A DNA stretch of 64,000 nucleotides, from NCBI GenBank assembly GCA_964565925.1, contig CAZMGV010000015.1, positions 1-64,000 on the forward strand, given 5' to 3'. This stretch comes from CAZMGV01 sp964565925 (lineage in GTDB: Bacteria > JAGRBM01 > JAHCIT01). Every line of letters begins with the position of its first letter. The first letter of the stretch is position 1. Below, piece after piece: positions 60,603 through 64,000 of this stretch. The notes beneath the pieces were generated by a model, which made no database searches, had not been told where the DNA came from, and was given only the letters and a program-made list of their open reading frames with translations. The translations under genes and the position numbers were made by a program.

Positions 60603-62224
60603 CGGCGGTTCCCCTTCTTCGCCCGGGGAACGAGCCGGGGCCACGGATCGAGGCCGTACCCGGTCAGCCGGTTGTGGTAGTAGTAAATGAGCGCGGCGTT
60701 GCCGGTGTAGAGCTTCACTCCGCGGCGTTCCAATGCGGCCGGAAGGTGATAGAGACTCAAGGTCCGTTCCGCCCGCCGGACGATTTTTTCGGCATCCTGG
60801 TGAAGCACGTCGGGGGCAAGGCGGATCGCTCCCTTCTCGTGCAGGTCATGCAGCATATCCGAGAACTTCGCGACCCGGGCGCGGACTTCGCCGATCGGAA
60901 AGCCGTCGTCGTATTTCGGCGACCGGAGGATTCGGTACAGATCGGTTTCACCGGACTTTTCTACCATCAGGTGGAACAGAGCGAAGCAGGTCAGGTGGGT
61001 GGAGAGGATGACGTTCTCGCTGCGGAACCGTTTGACGATCGCCGTGCCCAGTTCACGCGTGTATTCCCGGTCGCGCGACACGTCGTGCCGCGGGTGGCCA
61101 TCGGCACCGTAGACATATCGGCGGTGGTCGATGACGTGCCCGCGCGGGTCTATCGAGCGGCCATCATTATCCACGTCGTTGCCGAACGGATCGAGCGGCC
61201 GACCGAACCGTACGTGGATCTGGCCGTCCAGTGCCAGCAGCGCACCGACGAAGTTGAGCACCCGCTCGGGCCGCGAGAACTCGTCGTCGTCGATGATGTA
61301 GCGGCTTTTGCCTTCTTCTTTCAGGAAATCTTCGATCAGAGTTTCGGCCTCGAGTGCGAGTTGATACGATATCGTCACGGGCAGGATATAAACGTTCGAC
61401 GGGTCCCGTTTCAGGGCGATGTTTTCGGTGAAAATCTCGACGCCGGTTCCAAGCAGCCCCAGCTTGAGATCGGCTTCCACTGCGCCGGACCGGGTGCGCG
61501 TGCCGCCCGGAAAAAACAGATTCGGAAGCCGTCTGGCGAGGGTGGCCATGGCGTAGGATTTGAGCGACCTTTTGTAGAGGGATTCGTCTTTGAGCCGGTC
61601 CACCTTGTAGGCGCCCAGATTGCTCATGAAGTAGCCCAGGAACCGGTGGTCGAAGAGATTTTTGCCCGCACCGTAGATAAACGGCGGCAGCCCGGCCCGG
61701 TAGAGTGCGTGGCCGATCACGAGCGAATCCATGTGGGATGAGTGGGTCGGGGTGCAGATCAGCGTCCCCTTTTCGGAGAGTTCACGGGCAAGATCAATCT
61801 CGCCGCTCAGCACGATCCGCGTCGAGACATCGGGGAGTTTCGCCCCCGGGGTGAGCAGCTTGAGCGGCGAGGTCGCCGACAGCAGCACGGAAAACAGGCT
61901 GGGAGCCAGTTTCGAGGCGGCATTGTACATCCGCGGATTGAAGTGGCCGCAGATCTCGGCGCTATAGTGGCGGGTGAGGTCCCTGAGTGCTGCCTCCATG
62001 GTGGCGGTTTCTTTCGACTGGACCGCCCGGCGCACCCGCTCGAACAGGACCCGTTCGTCGCTGGTGAGCGGTTTCGAGCCTGAGCGTTTTTCGGCGTAGT
62101 AGAGGCACTCGTTCAGGGTTTCGTCGAGCGATTCCCGGCCGGCCTTTACCCGTTCCAGCGTTTCCTGCGCGGCGCGCCGGGCGGAATCGTCAGTGATCTG
62201 CTTTTCGTCGGCCGGAGTGAGCAT
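60599..62224 (-). CDS. PlsB-type glycerol-3-phosphate acyltransferase
   Basis: A membrane-associated acyltransferase that acylates glycerol-3-phosphate. Motif I is THSSHMDS (HX4D), motif III is FFPGGTRTRSGA, and FIYGAGKNLFDHRFLGYFM and LPVTISYQ match PlsB blocks. The Glu normal in motif III (FPEGTRSRSG) is Gly here. At 541 residues it is shorter than E. coli PlsB (807), with a helical N-terminal part and a C-terminal helical tail. It lies directly upstream of gpsA, which makes its substrate. Confidence 0.88.
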   Translation of the reverse strand: MLTPADEKQITDDSARRAAQETLERVKAGRESLDETLNECLYYAEKRSGSKPLTSDERVLFERVRRAVQSKETATMEAALRDLTRHYSAEICGHFNPRMYNAASKLAPSLFSVLLSATSPLKLLTPGAKLPDVSTRIVLSGEIDLARELSEKGTLICTPTHSSHMDSLVIGHALYRAGLPPFIYGAGKNLFDHRFLGYFMSNLGAYKVDRLKDESLYKRSLKSYAMATLARRLPNLFFPGGTRTRSGAVEADLKLGLLGTGVEIFTENIALKRDPSNVYILPVTISYQLALEAETLIEDFLKEEGKSRYIIDDDEFSRPERVLNFVGALLALDGQIHVRFGRPLDPFGNDVDNDGRSIDPRGHVIDHRRYVYGADGHPRHDVSRDREYTRELGTAIVKRFRSENVILSTHLTCFALFHLMVEKSGETDLYRILRSPKYDDGFPIGEVRARVAKFSDMLHDLHEKGAIRLAPDVLHQDAEKIVRRAERTLSLYHLPAALERRGVKLYTGNAALIYYYHNRLTGYGLDPWPRLVPRAKKGNRR

Positions 62225-62236
62225 GGAACCGGAAGC

Positions 62237-63409
62237 CTACCGGCTTCCGGAGGTTCCGTCCAAGGGGACACCGGTAGCCGTTTCATAGAAGCTGATCAGC
62301 GCGTCAGTCTGCCCGGCAAGGTGATACCGTTTCTCAAGCTCACGGCGTGCCGCCTTTGCCAGCAGATCGCGAAGCAGCGGGTCGCCGGCCAATTCTTCGA
62401 TCGCGTCGGCCAGTAACCCCGAGTCGTCTGGCAGAACCAGCTTGCCGGTGCGGTCGTTCTCCAGAAGTTCCGGGATGGCGGACATCAGTGTCGAGATTGC
62501 CGGGACGCCGCAGGCAATGGCCGCCATCAGGAATTCCGGAATCGTTTCCATATCGCCGTGGCGTCCCCGCCGGCAGGGAAGTACGGCGATGTCGGCGTCC
62601 GCCAGCAGCGCCGCGAAATCAGGCGGATGGTCGCACAACAGGCGCACATACTCCTGTGCGGACCTGAGCGCGATATGCCGTTCCAGATCGTCCTTGAGGG
62701 GTCCGGTTCCGGCAAGGACGACGTCTACCGGTCTGCCCCGGCGGGCCAGTTCGTAGACCGCCTCGATCACCAGGTCGAAGGCTGACCGGGATTCGAGCGG
62801 TCCGGCAGCCAGGACGCGCACCCGCTCCCGGCGGGATTTGGGACTGATGGGGACATACTCAGGCGCAGCCGGTCTGATAATCTGCACCAGCTTCGCATTT
62901 GAGGGGTAGCGTTCACGGAGTTCCCGGGCGACGAACTCGGATGTGGCCCTTACCGCCTGGCAGTGCCGGAGCTTGTCCCTGAGCCCCGGATTGTAAAGGA
63001 AAATGTCCGAACCGTGGGCGGTGAACGAATAAGGGATGCCGGTCAGGGCGGAGACAAGCGCCGCAAATTCAGCCCCTTGCGCGGCACTGGTGCCGTGAAG
63101 GTGGGTGACTCCGATTCGCTGGACCTTTTCAGCGAAATAGCCGGACCGCAGTTCATGCGACGCGGAGCTTACGATGCCGGGTGCCCGGAGCAGTGTCCAG
63201 TATGCCGACATCGGATTCCGGATGATCCGGATGAGTGACGCCGATGTGTTGAGCGCGGGATTTCCGCGGAACGTTCCCGGCGGCAGCGTTTCGTCGCCAG
63301 CCCCTTCACCGGCGTGAAAAAAAGTAACTTCCACGCCTCTCGAATTCAGGGCGGCGGCTTCCCTCGCCATGAACGGGTGAAATGTGTCAATAAAATACCC
63401 GATATGCAC
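62237..63409 (-). CDS. GT4 glycosyltransferase
   Basis: A 390-residue GT-B enzyme. The N-terminus is HIGYFIDTFHPFMAREAAAL, with VTHLHGTSAAQGAEFAAL and SFTAHGSDIFLYNPGL. The donor half has VLAAGPLESRSAFDLVIEAV, an altered catalytic region ADIAVLPCRRGRHGDMETIP and FLMAAIACGVPAISTL. GTG start. Twelve bases upstream of the PlsB-type gene, so it is probably in the same operon; a glycolipid glycosyltransferase is possible. Confidence 0.9.
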   Translation of the reverse strand: MHIGYFIDTFHPFMAREAAALNSRGVEVTFFHAGEGAGDETLPPGTFRGNPALNTSASLIRIIRNPMSAYWTLLRAPGIVSSASHELRSGYFAEKVQRIGVTHLHGTSAAQGAEFAALVSALTGIPYSFTAHGSDIFLYNPGLRDKLRHCQAVRATSEFVARELRERYPSNAKLVQIIRPAAPEYVPISPKSRRERVRVLAAGPLESRSAFDLVIEAVYELARRGRPVDVVLAGTGPLKDDLERHIALRSAQEYVRLLCDHPPDFAALLADADIAVLPCRRGRHGDMETIPEFLMAAIACGVPAISTLMSAIPELLENDRTGKLVLPDDSGLLADAIEELAGDPLLRDLLAKAARRELEKRYHLAGQTDALISFYETATGVPLDGTSGSR

Positions 63410-63457
63410 AGGGGAGAGTGTAACCGCCCGGCTCTTCAGTAGTCAGGGCGTACGGAT

Positions 63458-64000
63458 ATGGAAAAACGCTGGGTTATTCTGACGGCTGTCGCCGGACTCG
63501 TTACCGCCCTGATCGGCCAGGTCGTGCTCCGCTGGAACCGCGCGCCGGGGATCGAGATCACCGATCATGTGGAAGTCGTCAAAGGGGGTGAATTCGACGG
63601 TCTCGACGTGGCCATGCGGATTGTCCGGCGCCAGCACCTGGACGGCCCTGTACCGGGGGTGGTCGTCGCGCACGGGTTCATGGCGTCGGGTGAGCTGTAC
63701 GACTCCAACTTTGTACTGCCGCTCGCCCGGGCTGGTTATATTGTCGCTTCCATCGACGAACGGGGCCACGGCAACACCGGCGGTGCGATGCAGTTTCCCC
63801 GGGAGTTTCCGCCCGAAGGATTCAAGGTCCTTCCGAAGCCGGAGATTACGGCCGCCATGAACGCGCTCCGGAGCCGTCCGGATGTGGATCCGCAGGAGAT
63901 CGGTGTCGTGGGTCACTCCATGGGCGGTCACGCGGTGACTGATACGGCACTGCTGGGTGGCGGACAGGCCGCGACGGTAGCTATCGCCGGGATCAGTGAC
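63458..64000 (+). CDS. Membrane-anchored alpha/beta hydrolase (5' part)
   Basis: The open frame runs off the right edge; 181 residues are visible. An N-terminal hydrophobic helix (about 6-25) acts as signal anchor. The alpha/beta-hydrolase fold is shown by VVVAHGFMASGELYDSNF (oxyanion loop), ASIDERGHGNTGG and the nucleophile elbow VGHSMGGH with S154. The acid and His of the triad lie beyond the window. CAGGG precedes ATG 63458. It is divergent from the GT4 gene with 48 bases between starts. Substrate unknown. Confidence 0.85.
   Translation, partial: MEKRWVILTAVAGLVTALIGQVVLRWNRAPGIEITDHVEVVKGGEFDGLDVAMRIVRRQHLDGPVPGVVVAHGFMASGELYDSNFVLPLARAGYIVASIDERGHGNTGGAMQFPREFPPEGFKVLPKPEITAAMNALRSRPDVDPQEIGVVGHSMGGHAVTDTALLGGGQAATVAIAGISD

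Overview
This is a chromosomal window of a high-GC, Gram-negative bacterium. Lgt, Lnt, lipoproteins, a PlsB-type acyltransferase and several surface-sugar clusters point to a diderm envelope. HrcA, RNase Y, a TIGR00282 phosphoesterase, a bacterial CblC-like corrinoid protein and PilZ, HD-GYP-like and cNMP-binding proteins together suggest a deltaproteobacterial-grade lineage (Myxococcota, Desulfobacterota or a related uncultured phylum). The assignment is inference, because no rRNA gene is present. There is no integrase, transposase, phage gene or CRISPR array, so this looks like ordinary, tightly packed chromosome.

Layout. Bases 1-4.9 kb: end of an unknown gene with a strong terminator, parAB, a ThiD-type kinase, a small Fis-type DNA-binding protein, and a CblC-like gene lying between tRNA-Arg and tRNA-His on the minus strand. 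4.9-13.3 kb: NUDIX hydrolase, hydrolase/PilZ pair, a secreted discoidin-like protein, then two glycosyltransferases, lnt and hemW. 13.3-18.4 kb: hrcA-grpE-dnaK-dnaJ heat-shock operon behind a clear promoter. 18.5-24.3 kb: a membrane protein, an acyl-CoA carboxylase beta subunit, and two exported proteins (FG-GAP repeats; a gluzincin lipoprotein). 24.3-29.6 kb: an SDR, recO, lgt, an unknown 453-residue protein and a UbiB-family kinase. A roughly 1 kb non-coding stretch (29.6-30.6 kb) holds a long hairpin and a 6S-like RNA candidate, followed by 5-formyl-THF cyclo-ligase, rny, a TIGR00282 phosphoesterase and tyrS.

35-49 kb is devoted to surface polysaccharide. A minus-strand operon holds four glycosyltransferases plus an AsnB amidotransferase. 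A plus-strand operon holds an ABC-2 exporter, a WecE-type sugar aminotransferase, a GT2 and a WecD-like acetyltransferase. Between them sits a metallo-beta-lactamase protein fused to two cNMP-binding domains. 49.3-52.1 kb is a corrinoid or siderophore ABC importer whose genes use only TTG and GTG starts.

52.1-58.4 kb is the least explained part: three translationally coupled minus-strand genes behind a good sigma70-type promoter. They encode a protein with a class III nucleotide-cyclase-like domain, a large protein with a glycine/serine linker, and a degenerate HD-GYP-like protein. This is the best candidate here for an undescribed signalling system. The window closes with a likely glycerolipid operon (glycosyltransferase, PlsB-type acyltransferase, GpsA, App1-type phosphatidate phosphatase domain) and the start of a membrane-anchored alpha/beta hydrolase.
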